A stretch of 64,000 nt of DNA from Pseudomonas sp. stari2. Lineage in GTDB: Bacteria > Pseudomonadota > Gammaproteobacteria > Pseudomonadales > Pseudomonadaceae. The position numbers were made by a program, and so were the translations under genes. The DNA is taken from the NCBI RefSeq assembly GCF_040760005.1, contig NZ_CP099760.1, forward strand, positions 3,839,501 to 3,903,500, written 5' to 3'. Position 1 is the stretch's first letter, and each line of letters opens with the position of its first letter. Below are positions 55,560 through 64,000 of the stretch, one piece after another. A model generated the notes under the pieces. The model was given only the letters and a program-made list of their open reading frames with translations, ran no database searches and was not told the DNA's origin.

Positions 55560-55874
55560 ATGAAACTGCATCTCTGCCTCACCAGAATCACCGTCCTGGG
55601 TGCCCTGCTCCTCGGCGCCACCGGTTGCCAGACCGCCAAGCCCACCGAAGACAGCATGCGCGAACGGGCCCAGACCGTCATCGGCAAGCCTGTTTCCAAA
55701 ATCGGCAACATCCGCAACGACAGCACCCTGACCTACTACACCGCCTACACCGCCGCCGGCGAATACAACTGCGAACTGCCCAGTGGCGCAATCATCGCGG
55801 TCGCCAGCATGGGCATCATGACGCCTCCGCTGTCCTGCCTGCCCAAAGGCGCGTCGCCGATTCCGGTCCAGTAA
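55560..55874 (+). CDS. Small lipoprotein of unknown function
   Basis: The start at 55560 gives 104 residues: MKLHLCLTRITVLGALLLGATGCQTAKPTEDS, a lipoprotein signal with lipobox LGATGC (cleavage before C23). The body MRERAQTVIGKPVSKIGNIRNDSTLTYYTAYTAAGEYNCELPSGAIIAVASMGIMTPPLSCLPKGASPIPV has two cysteines that may form a disulfide. No domain recognised. It should sit in the outer or inner membrane facing the periplasm. Confidence 0.75.
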   Translation: MKLHLCLTRITVLGALLLGATGCQTAKPTEDSMRERAQTVIGKPVSKIGNIRNDSTLTYYTAYTAAGEYNCELPSGAIIAVASMGIMTPPLSCLPKGASPIPVQ

Positions 55875-55918
55875 ACCGTTACACCGCCTTCTCATCCGGT
55901 AAAGGATTCCGTTAGATC

Positions 55919-56227
55919 ATGAAAACACTCATCGCCACTCTCAGCCTCGCCGCCGTCGTGCTCACCGGCTGCGCCACACCGAAACAATGGGAAGCCACCG
56001 GCGGCAGCAAGACCGATGGCGTCGTCCAGGTTTCCTATGAACTGGGCCAGTTCGAAAGCGGGCAAACCTCCGCTGCACAGGGGCTGGCCACGGCCGAAGG
56101 ACGCTGCAAAGTCTGGGGCTACAAGAGCGCCGAAGTCTCCGGCTCGGAGAAAAATATCTGCCGCACCATGGGCCAGTACAACTGCCTGCAAACCACCATC
56201 ACGCAGGACTATCTGTGTAAGCGCTGA
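55919..56227 (+). CDS. YecR-like lipoprotein
   Basis: The 102-residue protein has a lipoprotein signal MKTLIATLSLAAVVLTGCATPKQWEATGGSKTDGVVQVSYELGQFESGQTS (lipobox LTGC). The ATGGSKxDG, a SYELGxFE stretch, and C-K-x-W-G-Y, followed by C residues, are like the YecR family. A link to motility in E. coli YecR is known; none is shown here. The last 29 bases overlap the end of the convergent kinase gene. Confidence 0.75.
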   Translation: MKTLIATLSLAAVVLTGCATPKQWEATGGSKTDGVVQVSYELGQFESGQTSAAQGLATAEGRCKVWGYKSAEVSGSEKNICRTMGQYNCLQTTITQDYLCKR

Positions 56228-57836
56228 CCGCTTCGGTCTGCCGGTCGCGCAGCGCACGCAAGGTCGCGCGCAGCTCGGCCGGGCGTACCGGTTTGGAAAG
56301 AATAGCTATCTGGCGGTCATGCAGGGCCGCCTGGATTTTCTCGATGTCGTGCCCGGTGATGATCATGGCCGGCACCGCAAAACCCCGCTGACGGCGAACT
56401 TCGTCGATGCACTCGATACCGGTGCTGTGCGAGCCGAGATCATAGTCGGCAACGATGATGTCGCAATCGGTGACCAGCCCCTGCCCCGTCAGTTCGGCCT
56501 GCACGACACAGCCCCAGCGCTCCAGCAACGCCGAGGTCGCCAGCAGAACGTTATGGTCATCCTCCACCAGACACACCTTCAACCCCGTCAGCAATCCGAC
56601 TTGACGAACCTCGTCGCGACTGACCGGCAACTGCGGTGCCGCCCGTGACAACCCCTGCAGCGTCACAGCCGTGCCATGCCCCAGCCGCGAGCGAATCAAC
56701 ACATCGACACCGATCATCTGCCCCAGCCGCTTGACGATCGACAGGCCCAGCCCCACGCCTTCAACGTCCTTGTCACGCAATTGACGGGCCCGATAAAACT
56801 CCTCGAAAACCCTGGGCAGATGCTCCTCGGCGATGCCGCTGCCACGGTCATACACCACGATGGCCAACCCCGCGCCCTTTCTACGCACGCCCACCAGCAC
56901 CGGCCGCTGCGCGCCATATTTGAAGCAGTTGGAAAGCACGTTCTGCACCATGGTCGCCAACAGGGCCGGGTCGGTGCGCACCCAATGCTCGAAGCGGTGC
57001 AGGCGCAGATCGACCCCGGCCCAACGCGCGGCTTCGGCATTCTGACGAATCAGTTCCGTCAGCCACTGCCCCAGCTCCAGCGTTTGCATCCTGGGTTGAA
57101 CCCGGCCGTTATCGAGGGTGTACAGATCGAGGATCGAGCGGAAAAGCTGCGACACGTTGAGCAGCGACCGGTCGATATTGTCCACCAGCCGCCGCTCTTC
57201 CTCGCCCAGCCGCGACTCGCGAAGACACGCGGTAAACAGGCCGATGGAGTGGATCGGCTGGCGCAGGTCGTGACTGGCCTGGGCCAGGAATCGCGATTTC
57301 TCCAGATTCGCCGCGACGGCCTCTTCAGAGGCCTTGCGCGTGCGCTCCAGCAGCAAGTGCGCGTACACCGGAATCACCGTGCTGGTGATCATCAGCATCA
57401 GCACCATGAACGGTTGCGCCTGCCAGTACGGCGTCAACCGATAGACCGCCAACAGTGCCAGCAAGGCCAGCACCGTGGCAATCGCCAGATAGCGCGAGCC
57501 GTAGCGCATGCCGTTACCGAGGTTGACCCAAACCATGACGGCATAGATGGGCAGCGCCGCCTCGCCACCGACCACCAGACCAAAGCAGGTGCCGGTGTAA
57601 TCGTGGACCATGCCGAAAATCCGCCGCGCCGGATAATGCCCCGGCCAACGCACGATGGCCTGGCGCAGCCCGACGGAGGCCAGCAAAAACAGGGCAATGT
57701 AAGTGACGACCGGCAGATAGGTATCGAAGTGCTGGTCCGGCAGGAAACCGAGCACGGTCATGTAAACCAAGGCGATACTGGCGATGATGATGCGCAGGTT
57801 AGCCTGGTCGAGCTCGGTGTTCTTCTCGAACTTCAT
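56199..57836 (-). CDS. Hybrid sensor histidine kinase with C-terminal receiver
   Basis: The ATG at 57836 (MKFEKNTELDQANLRIIIAS) gives 545 residues. Six to seven hydrophobic segments (about 15-170) form a membrane sensor. The kinase core has QASHDLRQPIHSIGLFTACL (phospho-His about 208), ENVLSNCFKYGAQRP (N-box), IVVYDRGSGIAEEHLPRVFEEFYRARQLRDKDVEGVGLGLSIVKRL (G boxes) and a receiver (about 420-535) with VEDDHNV, VADYDLG (phospho-Asp) and ILSKPVRPAEL. It probably signals to the NarL-type regulator encoded divergently, 113 bases away. The stimulus is not known. Confidence 0.9.
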   Translation of the reverse strand: MKFEKNTELDQANLRIIIASIALVYMTVLGFLPDQHFDTYLPVVTYIALFLLASVGLRQAIVRWPGHYPARRIFGMVHDYTGTCFGLVVGGEAALPIYAVMVWVNLGNGMRYGSRYLAIATVLALLALLAVYRLTPYWQAQPFMVLMLMITSTVIPVYAHLLLERTRKASEEAVAANLEKSRFLAQASHDLRQPIHSIGLFTACLRESRLGEEERRLVDNIDRSLLNVSQLFRSILDLYTLDNGRVQPRMQTLELGQWLTELIRQNAEAARWAGVDLRLHRFEHWVRTDPALLATMVQNVLSNCFKYGAQRPVLVGVRRKGAGLAIVVYDRGSGIAEEHLPRVFEEFYRARQLRDKDVEGVGLGLSIVKRLGQMIGVDVLIRSRLGHGTAVTLQGLSRAAPQLPVSRDEVRQVGLLTGLKVCLVEDDHNVLLATSALLERWGCVVQAELTGQGLVTDCDIIVADYDLGSHSTGIECIDEVRRQRGFAVPAMIITGHDIEKIQAALHDRQIAILSKPVRPAELRATLRALRDRQTEAVSAYTDSPA

Positions 57837-57949
57837 GGGGAACGTCCTTGTGCGGTAATCGTCAGATTCAGCACGAATCGACAGGCAATGCCTTCGCCCG
57901 GTGCTAAGGTGCACGCCGTGAGCAATGCCTACCCAGGGAGGGTTGTGCC

Positions 57950-58555
57950 ATGACATGCCGAATCATCATAGCCGACGATCATCCGCTGTTTCGCGAAGCG
58001 ATGCTGCGCACGGTTCAGCGCCTGCTGCCTGAAGCACTGATCGACGAAGCCGGCGACCTCGACAGCGTGCTCGCCCTGCTGCCTTCCGGTGATGAGCCGG
58101 ACACCTTGATCCTCGATCTGCGCTTCCCCGGCCTGACTTGCGTCAGCCAGCTCGGTGAGCTGCGCCGACGTTTGCCGCGTACCACGCTGATCGTGGTGTC
58201 GATGGTGGATGACGAGGCGCTGATCGGCGAAGTCATGTCAGCGGGCATCGACGGTTTCATCGGCAAGAACATCGCCCCCGATGAAATCGGCGAGGCCATC
58301 CTGGCGATCCGCGAAGGCGAAGTGCTGGTGAAGTTCGCCCCGTCGGGCCTGCTGCCACTGGAAACCGGCGCCGCCCTCACCCCGCGCCAGCAGGATGTCC
58401 TGCGGCTGATCGCCCAGGGCAAGACCAACAAGGAAATCGCCCGTGAGCTGGATATTTCCCCGTTCACGGTGCGGATTCATGTGTCGTCGTTGTTGCGGGT
58501 GCTCAACGTGCCATCGCGAGCTGCGGCGGCAGTCAAGTATTCCGGTGCGGGTTAG
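57950..58555 (+). CDS. NarL/FixJ-family response regulator
   Basis: The 201-residue protein starts [23 protein letters not shown]; the receiver (about 1-125) has D10, D11, the phospho-Asp in [10 protein letters not shown] (about D56), T/S in VVSMVDD and K in FIGKNIAP. The C-terminal LuxR-type HTH (about 140-200) reads [44 protein letters not shown]. It is divergent from the hybrid kinase, its likely partner. AGGGAGGG precedes the start. Confidence 0.92.
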   Translation: MTCRIIIADDHPLFREAMLRTVQRLLPEALIDEAGDLDSVLALLPSGDEPDTLILDLRFPGLTCVSQLGELRRRLPRTTLIVVSMVDDEALIGEVMSAGIDGFIGKNIAPDEIGEAILAIREGEVLVKFAPSGLLPLETGAALTPRQQDVLRLIAQGKTNKEIARELDISPFTVRIHVSSLLRVLNVPSRAAAAVKYSGAG

Positions 58556-58570
58556 TGTCCGCAGCCGTGA

Positions 58571-59569
58571 TTACGGATCAACCTGTGCCATCAGTTCCTG
58601 CACCGACTCCTGGCGTTTCGCATAACGCTGCGCCAGCACCGCACAGACCATCAACTGGATCTGGTGAAACAACATCAGCGGCAGGATCAGCACACCGATC
58701 GTGCTACCGGCGAACAACACCTGGGCCATCGGCACACCGGTGGCCAGGCTCTTTTTCGAGCCGCAGAACAGGATGGTGATGCGATCTTCCAGGTTGAAGC
58801 CAAACAGCTTGCCCAGTAGCGTCGACGCCAGCAGCACTAGCCCCAGCAGGATGCAGCAGGCCACCACCAGCCCCAGCAGGTCGATGACCGGGATCTGATG
58901 CCAGATGCCTTCGTTCACCGCCTCGCTGAACGCGCCATAGACCACCAGCAGAATCGAACCCTGATCGACGAACTTCAGCCAGTTCTTGTTGCGACCGACC
59001 CAGGCGCCGATCCAGCGACGGGCGATCTGACCGGCGATGAACGGCAGCAGCAGTTGCACGCTGATTTTCAGGATCGCGTCGACGGTCGAACCGCCGTCAC
59101 CATGCACGTTCAGCAACAACGTCACCAGCAACGGTGTGAGAAAGATCCCGAACAGGCTGGACGCCGCCGCACTGCAAATTGCAGCCGGAATATTGCCCCG
59201 GGCCAGCGACGTGAAAGCAATCGCCGACTGCACCGTGGCCGGCAATGCGCAGAGGTAAAGCATGCCCATGTACAGGTTGTCACCGATCATCGGCGACAAC
59301 AGCGGTTTGAGCGCCAGCCCCAGCAGCGGGAACAGGACAAAGGTCAGGCTGAACACCAACAGATGCAGGCGCCAGTGACCGGCGCCAGCAATGATCGATT
59401 CGCGGGAAAGCTTGGCGCCGTGCAGGAAAAACAGCAGCGCAATTGCAATGTTGGTCAGCCAGCCGAAGCCGACCGCGACCTGGCCGCTGGCGGGCAGGAA
59501 GCTGGCAAGCAGCACCACGGCGACGAGGGTCAGGGTGAAGTTGTCGGGCAGGAATCTTGGGCGCGTCAT
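58571..59569 (-). CDS. Bile acid:sodium symporter-family (BASS/YfeH-like) transporter
   Basis: The 332-residue protein has about ten helices. LNTLV-type start MTRPRFLPDNFTLTLVAVVLLASFLP, the helix break LPATVQSAIAFTSLARGNIPAAICSAAASSLFGIFLTPLLV and FCGSKKSLATGVPMAQVLF are marks of the YfeH branch of the BASS family. It moves an organic anion with sodium. Its ligand is unknown. A divergent AraC-type regulator gene (start 59654) is 84 bases away and probably controls it. Confidence 0.88.
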   Translation of the reverse strand: MTRPRFLPDNFTLTLVAVVLLASFLPASGQVAVGFGWLTNIAIALLFFLHGAKLSRESIIAGAGHWRLHLLVFSLTFVLFPLLGLALKPLLSPMIGDNLYMGMLYLCALPATVQSAIAFTSLARGNIPAAICSAAASSLFGIFLTPLLVTLLLNVHGDGGSTVDAILKISVQLLLPFIAGQIARRWIGAWVGRNKNWLKFVDQGSILLVVYGAFSEAVNEGIWHQIPVIDLLGLVVACCILLGLVLLASTLLGKLFGFNLEDRITILFCGSKKSLATGVPMAQVLFAGSTIGVLILPLMLFHQIQLMVCAVLAQRYAKRQESVQELMAQVDP

Positions 59570-59653
59570 GGTTTGTTCATCCGGGGGTTGCCAGTACGTG
59601 GAAGCGACTCTAACGTGACTGGAAATTACCGACTAACGCCGAAGAGCCGCAAG

Positions 59654-60442
59654 ATGCCGCCAAAAGGACACGACAAGAGCGTCAGACGCAGCATCCCCGG
59701 GCTGCCGAGCCTGCCGCGCCCGTTGTACGGACGCACCGAATCGCTGCCCAATCGCGCCCTGACCCGCCGCCACAGTCATCCGTGGGTGCAATTGTCCTAC
59801 GCGATCCAGGGCGTGCTCGAAGTGCAGACCGCCGTCGGTCGTTTCGTTGCGCCGCCGGAGCGGGCCGTGTGGATTCCTGCGGGCGTGCCGCATCGGGTAT
59901 TCAGTTCGCCGCACACGGAAATGCGCAGCCTGTACATCGATTGCAGCGTGGCGGGTTGGGCGCTGGAGCGCTGTCATGTGCTCGGCGTCAGCGATCTTTT
60001 GCGTGAGTTGATCCGGGCCTTCAGTCAGATTCCTGTCGAGTATGACCAGAGCGGCCCTCACGGACGCTTGGCACAGGTGATCCTCGATCAATTGGCCGAG
60101 GCCCCGCAAATCGACCTGATGCTGCCACTGCCTCAGGACATCCGCCTGCGGCAGATTTATCAAAGTCTCGAGCAACATCCGGAACAGCAGACCACACTCA
60201 GTCACTGGAGCGAAAAGTTCGGCGTGACCGAGAAAACCCTCAGCCGGCTGTTCCTGCGCGATACCGGCCTGACTTTTCGCGCATGGCGCCAGCGCTTGCG
60301 TCTGCTGGGAGCGCTGACGCCGCTGGAGCGTGGCGAACGGGTCACCGAAGTGGCTCTGGCCTGCGGTTATGATTCGACATCGGCGTTCATCGCAGCCTTT
60401 CGCCAGCAGTTCGGCGAGACGCCCGGAGAATTTTTTCGCTGA
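59654..60442 (+). CDS. AraC-family regulator with cupin domain
   Basis: The start at 59654 (MPPKGHDKSVRRSIPGLPSLPRPLYGRTESLPNRALTRRHSHPWVQLSYAIQGVLEV) gives 262 residues. A cupin (about 20-100) with RHSHPW and VWIPAGVPHRVF is followed by a two-HTH AraC domain (about 165-260): LSHWSEKFGVTEKTLSRLFLRDTGLTFRAWRQRLRLLGAL and VTEVALACGYDSTSAFIAAFRQQFGETPGEFF. The frame upstream is an artefact of the divergent transporter gene. It likely regulates the BASS transporter, perhaps also the amidase downstream. Confidence 0.88.
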   Translation: MPPKGHDKSVRRSIPGLPSLPRPLYGRTESLPNRALTRRHSHPWVQLSYAIQGVLEVQTAVGRFVAPPERAVWIPAGVPHRVFSSPHTEMRSLYIDCSVAGWALERCHVLGVSDLLRELIRAFSQIPVEYDQSGPHGRLAQVILDQLAEAPQIDLMLPLPQDIRLRQIYQSLEQHPEQQTTLSHWSEKFGVTEKTLSRLFLRDTGLTFRAWRQRLRLLGALTPLERGERVTEVALACGYDSTSAFIAAFRQQFGETPGEFFR

Positions 60443-60444
60443 TT

Positions 60445-60485
60445 TTTGTCGATATTTATCGAATTAGGACATGCCAATCGACAAA
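60445..60485. promoter_or_regulatory. Inverted repeat upstream of the amidase gene
   Basis: TTTGTCGAT at 60445-60453 and ATCGACAAA at 60477-60485 form a perfect 9-base inverted repeat with a 23-base AT-rich spacer. It lies about 95 bases before the amidase start, in the right place for a regulator site. The protein that binds is unknown. Confidence 0.5.
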
Positions 60486-60580
60486 CTTCAGGGTAGAGTT
60501 TCGCCCATCAAGAATGATTGACACGTTTCGACGATAACAATGATCAACCACCCTTTAGCGAACCTGTCGGCGGTAACAGC

Positions 60581-62293
60581 ATGATCGAAGTCACTGAAGT
60601 CTCCATTGCTCAACTGCGCTCGGCGCTCGAATCCGGCCAGACCACCGCGGTTGAACTGGTCCAGGCCTATCTGGCGCGCATCGATGCCTTTGACGGCCCG
60701 GACACCGCCACTGCCCTGAACGCGGTGGTCGTGCGCAACCCCGAAGCCCTGAAAGAAGCCCAGGCCTCCGATGCCCGCCGCGCCAAGGGGCAAACCCTTG
60801 GTCCGCTGGACGGCATCCCCTACACCGCCAAGGACAGCTATCTGGTCAAAGGCCTGACCGCTGCGTCCGGCAGCCCTGCGTTCGCCGATCTGGTGGCCCA
60901 GCGTGATGCGTTCACCATCGAGCGCCTGCGTGCGGGCGGCGCGATCTGCCTGGGCAAGACCAACATGCCGCCGATGGCCAATGGCGGGATGCAGCGCGGG
61001 GTCTACGGCCGCGCTGAAAGCCCGTACAACGCCGCTTATCTGACTGCGCCGTTTGCTTCCGGCTCGTCGAACGGTGCCGGCACCGCCACTGCTGCAAGCT
61101 TCTCGGCATTCGGTCTGGCGGAAGAGACCTGGTCGAGCGGTCGTGGCCCGGCATCCAACAATGGCCTGTGCGCCTACACGCCATCCCGCGGGGTGATTTC
61201 GGTGCGCGGCAACTGGCCGCTGACGCCGACCATGGACGTGGTGGTGCCCTACGCCCGCACCATGGCCGATCTGCTGGAAGTGCTCGACGTGGTGGTCGCC
61301 GAAGACACCGACACCCGTGGCGACCTGTGGCGCCTGCAACCCTGGGTGCCGATCCCGAGCGTCGCCTCGGTACGCCCTGCTTCCTATCTCGATCTGGCGG
61401 TGAAAAGTGACGCCCTGGCTGGCAAACGCCTGGGCGTGCCGCGCATGTACATCAACGCCGACCCTGAGGCCGGCACCAGCGAAGCACCGGGCATCGGCGG
61501 CCCGACCGGGCAACGCATCAACACCCGCGCTTCGGTGATCGACCTGTGGAAACAGGCCCGTCAGGCCCTCGAAGCGGCCGGCGCCGAAGTCATCGAAGTG
61601 GATTTCCCGCTGGTGTCAAACTGCGAAGGCGATCGTCCGGGCGCACCGACCGTGTTCAATCGCGGCATCGTCTCTAAAGAGTTCATGCACGATGAGCTGT
61701 GGGATTTGTCTGCCTGGGCGTTCGATGATTTCCTGCGCGCCAATGGCGATCCGAAACTCAATCGTCTGGCCGACGTCGACGGGCCGAAAATATTCCCTCA
61801 CGATCCGGGCACCCTGCCCAACCGTGAAGGCGACCTCGCCGCCGGGATGGACGAATACGTGCGCATGGCCGAACGCGGCATCACGCCGTGGGATCAGATC
61901 CCGACTTTGCCGGACGGTCTGCGCGGCCTGGAGAAGACCCGCAAGCTCGACCTCGAAGACTGGATGGATCGCCTGGGCCTCGACGCTGTGCTGTTCCCGA
62001 CCAACGCTGACGTGGGTCCGGCTGACGCCGACGTCAACCCGGCCTCGGCGGACATCGCCTGGAGCAACGGCATCTGGGTTGCCAATGGCAACCTCGCGAT
62101 CCGCCACCTCGGCGTGCCGACCGTCACCGTGCCGATGGGCGTGATGGCCGATATTGGCATGCCAGTGGGGCTGACGTTTGCTGGTCGTGCCTATGACGAC
62201 TCGACGTTGCTGCGCTTGGCGGCGGCGTTTGAAGCGACAGGGTCGAAACGCCTGGTGCCGCCACGTACGCCGGCACTGGTGGCAGGCAAGTAA
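60581..62293 (+). CDS. Amidase-signature-family amidase
   Basis: The ATG at 60581 (MIEVTEVSIAQLRSALESGQTTAVELVQAYLARIDAFDG) gives 570 residues. The catalytic Ser-cisSer-Lys triad is visible: Lys in DGIPYTAKDSYL (about K86), and serines in FASGSSNGAGTATAASFSAFGLAEETWSSGRGPASNNGL. LDAVLFPTNADVG and GVPTVTVPMGVM complete the family. It hydrolyses an amide; the substrate cannot be read. An upstream TTG start is less likely. A strong terminator follows. Confidence 0.9.
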   Translation: MIEVTEVSIAQLRSALESGQTTAVELVQAYLARIDAFDGPDTATALNAVVVRNPEALKEAQASDARRAKGQTLGPLDGIPYTAKDSYLVKGLTAASGSPAFADLVAQRDAFTIERLRAGGAICLGKTNMPPMANGGMQRGVYGRAESPYNAAYLTAPFASGSSNGAGTATAASFSAFGLAEETWSSGRGPASNNGLCAYTPSRGVISVRGNWPLTPTMDVVVPYARTMADLLEVLDVVVAEDTDTRGDLWRLQPWVPIPSVASVRPASYLDLAVKSDALAGKRLGVPRMYINADPEAGTSEAPGIGGPTGQRINTRASVIDLWKQARQALEAAGAEVIEVDFPLVSNCEGDRPGAPTVFNRGIVSKEFMHDELWDLSAWAFDDFLRANGDPKLNRLADVDGPKIFPHDPGTLPNREGDLAAGMDEYVRMAERGITPWDQIPTLPDGLRGLEKTRKLDLEDWMDRLGLDAVLFPTNADVGPADADVNPASADIAWSNGIWVANGNLAIRHLGVPTVTVPMGVMADIGMPVGLTFAGRAYDDSTLLRLAAAFEATGSKRLVPPRTPALVAGK

Positions 62294-62302
62294 ATGCAAA
62301 AC

Positions 62303-62332
62303 GGCGGGATCAATTGATCCCGCCATTTTTTT
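62303..62332. terminator. Intrinsic terminator between amidase and DyP genes
   Basis: GGCGGGATC / GATCCCGCC is a 9-bp perfect stem with AATT loop, followed by ATTTTTTT (62325-62332) on the plus strand. It lies between the convergent amidase and peroxidase genes. Confidence 0.93.
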
Positions 62333-63356
62333 ATCGCTCTGCCAGTTCTTCCAGCAAATCCGCCGAAGGCACGAAGAACAGACTGCCGGTCACCGCCGTG
62401 CTGAAGTCCAGCAACCGATCATAGTTTCCGGGTGGCTTTCCGACGAACATGTTTTCCAGCATCTGCTCCAGCGGTTCGGGCGAACGTGCATAACCGATGA
62501 AGTAAGTGCCAAATTCACCTGCGCCGGGCCGACCGAACGGCATATTGTCGCGCAGGATCTTCACTTCCTCGCCGTCCTTGGTGATGGTGGTCAACGCGCT
62601 GTGGGAGTTGCTCGGCTTGACCGAATCGTCGAGCTCGATATCGGACAGTTTGGTCCGCCCGATCACCCGTTCCTGCGCTTCGACCGGCAATTCGTTCCAC
62701 GCCTTCATGTTGTGCAGATACTTCTGCACCAGCACGTAACTGCCACCGCTGAACGCGGGATCTTCATCGCCGACGAGCGTGAAATGCTCGGCTTTGCGTC
62801 CGACCGGGTTCTCCGTGCCGTCGACAAAACCGATGATGCTGCGCATGTCGAAATAGCGGAAACCCTGCACTTCGTCGGTCACGGTCACGACGCCGTCCAG
62901 CGACGACATCAATTGCGTGGCCAACTCGAAACACAGGTCCATCTGATCGGCACGAATGTGCAGCAGCAAATCACCGGGCGTGGAAACCGCGCGCCGTCCT
63001 TCTACACCGAATTCACGAAAGTCATGCAGCGACGCCGGTCGCGGACTGCCGAACAGGCGATCCCAGGCGCTGGAAGAAAACCCGCAAACGCAGGACAGGT
63101 TGCCCGAGGGCACGCGCTTGCCGACCGAGCGTGTCAGGCCTGCGATATCGGCGCACCAGCCGCGGACTGTTTCAGCCGCCTCGGCTTCGGCATTGAGGGT
63201 CGCCACGATGAATATCGCAGCGCTGGTGATCGGGCTGCAGACGGCTTGAGGATCTGGCGTGTCGATGATCGTCGCTCCTGGCGTGATGGACTGACTCGAT
63301 AGCGAGGTTAGCAAAGAAGTGTTGAATGAAGTATTACCCGCATCTGCCCATCTCAC
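62331..63356 (-). CDS. DyP-type haem peroxidase
   Basis: The product of up to 341 residues has the DyP ferredoxin-like fold motifs: SIIGFVDGTENPVG with the distal aspartate of G-x-x-D-G, VKPSNSHSALTTI with the probable proximal haem histidine, and AGEFGTYFIGYARSP with the distal arginine nearby. It uses H2O2 to oxidise dyes, lignin-like phenols or other substrates. The start is uncertain: GTG at 63356 has no clear ribosome site, and a TTG 14 codons inside is an alternative. No signal peptide is seen. Confidence 0.88.
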   Translation of the reverse strand: MRWADAGNTSFNTSLLTSLSSQSITPGATIIDTPDPQAVCSPITSAAIFIVATLNAEAEAAETVRGWCADIAGLTRSVGKRVPSGNLSCVCGFSSSAWDRLFGSPRPASLHDFREFGVEGRRAVSTPGDLLLHIRADQMDLCFELATQLMSSLDGVVTVTDEVQGFRYFDMRSIIGFVDGTENPVGRKAEHFTLVGDEDPAFSGGSYVLVQKYLHNMKAWNELPVEAQERVIGRTKLSDIELDDSVKPSNSHSALTTITKDGEEVKILRDNMPFGRPGAGEFGTYFIGYARSPEPLEQMLENMFVGKPPGNYDRLLDFSTAVTGSLFFVPSADLLEELAER

Positions 63357-63472
63357 CTGACAGTTCGTTATTCACGAACAATACCCACGAAATAAACGAT
63401 TTTTCTTCCTCGGAATTCTCCTACTAGCATGGCCCCGTCTACCCCGAAAAACATAAAGACAGGGAGAACGAC

Positions 63473-64000
63473 ATGCATCCCCTCAACATCGGCGAACCCT
63501 GGATGTGGGCCGCCTTCATCGTTTTTGTCCTCGCCATGCTGGCCGTTGACCTGTTTGTCTTCGGCGGGCGCAAGGCACATCGGGTCTCGGTGCGCGAAGC
63601 CTCATCCTGGGTGATTGCGTGGTGCATGCTGGCAATGGCCTTTGCCGGGCTGCTCTGGTGGTACCTGAACGGCGAATTCGGGCCCGAAATCGCCCAGCGC
63701 AAGACCCTGGAATTCCTCACCGGTTATTTGATCGAGCAGTCGCTGTCGATCGACAACATGTTCGTCTTCGTGATGATTTTCGGCTATTTCGCCGTGCCGC
63801 CGGAGTTGCAGCGTCGGGTGCTGTTGTACGGCGTGCTCGGCGCGATCGTGATGCGCGCGGCGATGATCTTCGCCGGGGTGTGGCTGGTCTCGCAGTTCAC
63901 GTGGCTGCTGTATGTGTTCGGCGTGTTCCTGATCATCACCGGGATCAAGATGCTGGTGTTCGCCGAACAGCAACCGGACCTCGATAACAATCCGCTTCTG
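63473..64000 (+). CDS. TerC-family membrane protein (3' end beyond window)
   Basis: The gene starts at ATG 63473 (MHPLNIGEPWMWAAFIVFVLAMLAVDLFVFGG) after AGGGAGAAC and remains open at the window edge (176 codons). Helices and charged loops match TerC/Alx: LAVDLFVFGGRKAHRVSVREASSWVIAWCMLAM, GYLIEQSLSIDNMFVFVMIFGYFAVPPELQRRVLLYGVLGAIVMRAAMIFAGVWLV. The acidic residues of DLFVF and SIDNMF are those thought to bind Mn2+. TerC proteins export metal ions, mainly Mn. I see no yybP-ykoY landmark in the 116 bases before it, unlike mntP. Confidence 0.9.
   Translation, partial: MHPLNIGEPWMWAAFIVFVLAMLAVDLFVFGGRKAHRVSVREASSWVIAWCMLAMAFAGLLWWYLNGEFGPEIAQRKTLEFLTGYLIEQSLSIDNMFVFVMIFGYFAVPPELQRRVLLYGVLGAIVMRAAMIFAGVWLVSQFTWLLYVFGVFLIITGIKMLVFAEQQPDLDNNPLL

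Noticed and set aside
58898..59653. N-terminal extension of the AraC gene
   Set aside because: It is antisense to the BASS transporter gene; the AraC cupin begins after 59654.
63357..63472. Second yybP-ykoY riboswitch before terC
   Set aside because: The GGGGAGTA and TCAACATA landmarks are absent; only a short GTTCGT/ACGAAC repeat is present.

Overview
The window is a GC-rich chromosomal segment of a fluorescent Pseudomonas, most likely of the P. fluorescens species complex. The evidence is gene content and order: mntP behind a yybP-ykoY riboswitch, an aguBA agmatine cluster, sbcDC, a 2-keto-3-deoxy-sugar-acid cluster, a map gene paired with a ParD-like gene, and a palindromic REP of the fluorescens type. 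I see no rRNA, tRNA, CRISPR array, prophage or intact insertion sequence. Most genes are tightly packed, with ATGA-type overlaps.

Region by region. 1-5.2 kb: an LTA-synthase-like sulfatase (cut by the window edge), a membrane protein and a sialidase-like beta-propeller. Next come cytochrome b561 and PepSY genes, divergent from a QseBC/PmrAB-type two-component pair, with a CTTAA-type direct repeat between them. 5.2-11.7 kb: manganese riboswitch plus mntP, an AraC regulator, a tyrosine-phosphatase autotransporter, an orphan FecR N-terminal domain, a thioesterase, a small membrane protein, RidA and a GST. 11.7-18.9 kb: agmatine catabolism (aguA, aguB, a polyamine-binding protein and a Tat-exported agmatine deiminase paralogue) with a divergent LysR gene, then a LysR/RidA pair and an acetyltransferase. 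19-27.2 kb: sbcD-sbcC-GST, several small exported or membrane proteins, and a lactonase-like propeller. 27.2-34 kb: an oxidative, non-phosphorylated sugar-acid pathway (IlvD/Edd dehydratase, AraD1/GguC, alpha-ketoglutarate-semialdehyde dehydrogenase, MFS importer, FadR-type regulator). 34-37.5 kb: an RND/MMPL exporter and a Ycf48-like propeller.

37.7-49.3 kb is the most interesting part. Three transcription units carry the same operator motif. They are a five-enzyme catabolic operon with its own GntR regulator and a NUDIX gene, a divergent DUF1330/RibB-like pair, and a four-gene polyamine/opine-type ABC importer. The RibB-like enzyme keeps the DHBP synthase motifs but has lost the zinc cysteines of its GTP cyclohydrolase II half. 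A flavin reductase is present but its expected monooxygenase is not. I read this as an uncharacterised import-and-degradation system with its own flavin supply; the substrate is unknown.

49.3-64 kb: map with a ParD-like partner and a direct-repeat operator, a perfect Pho box in front of a possible very short RNA, an internally deleted ppx/gppA pseudogene, the reverse transsulfuration pair (cystathionine beta-synthase and gamma-lyase), a secreted protein built of 13 tandem 13-residue repeats, two small lipoproteins, a divergent hybrid kinase/NarL regulator pair, a BASS transporter with a divergent AraC regulator, an amidase, a DyP peroxidase, and the start of a TerC-family gene.
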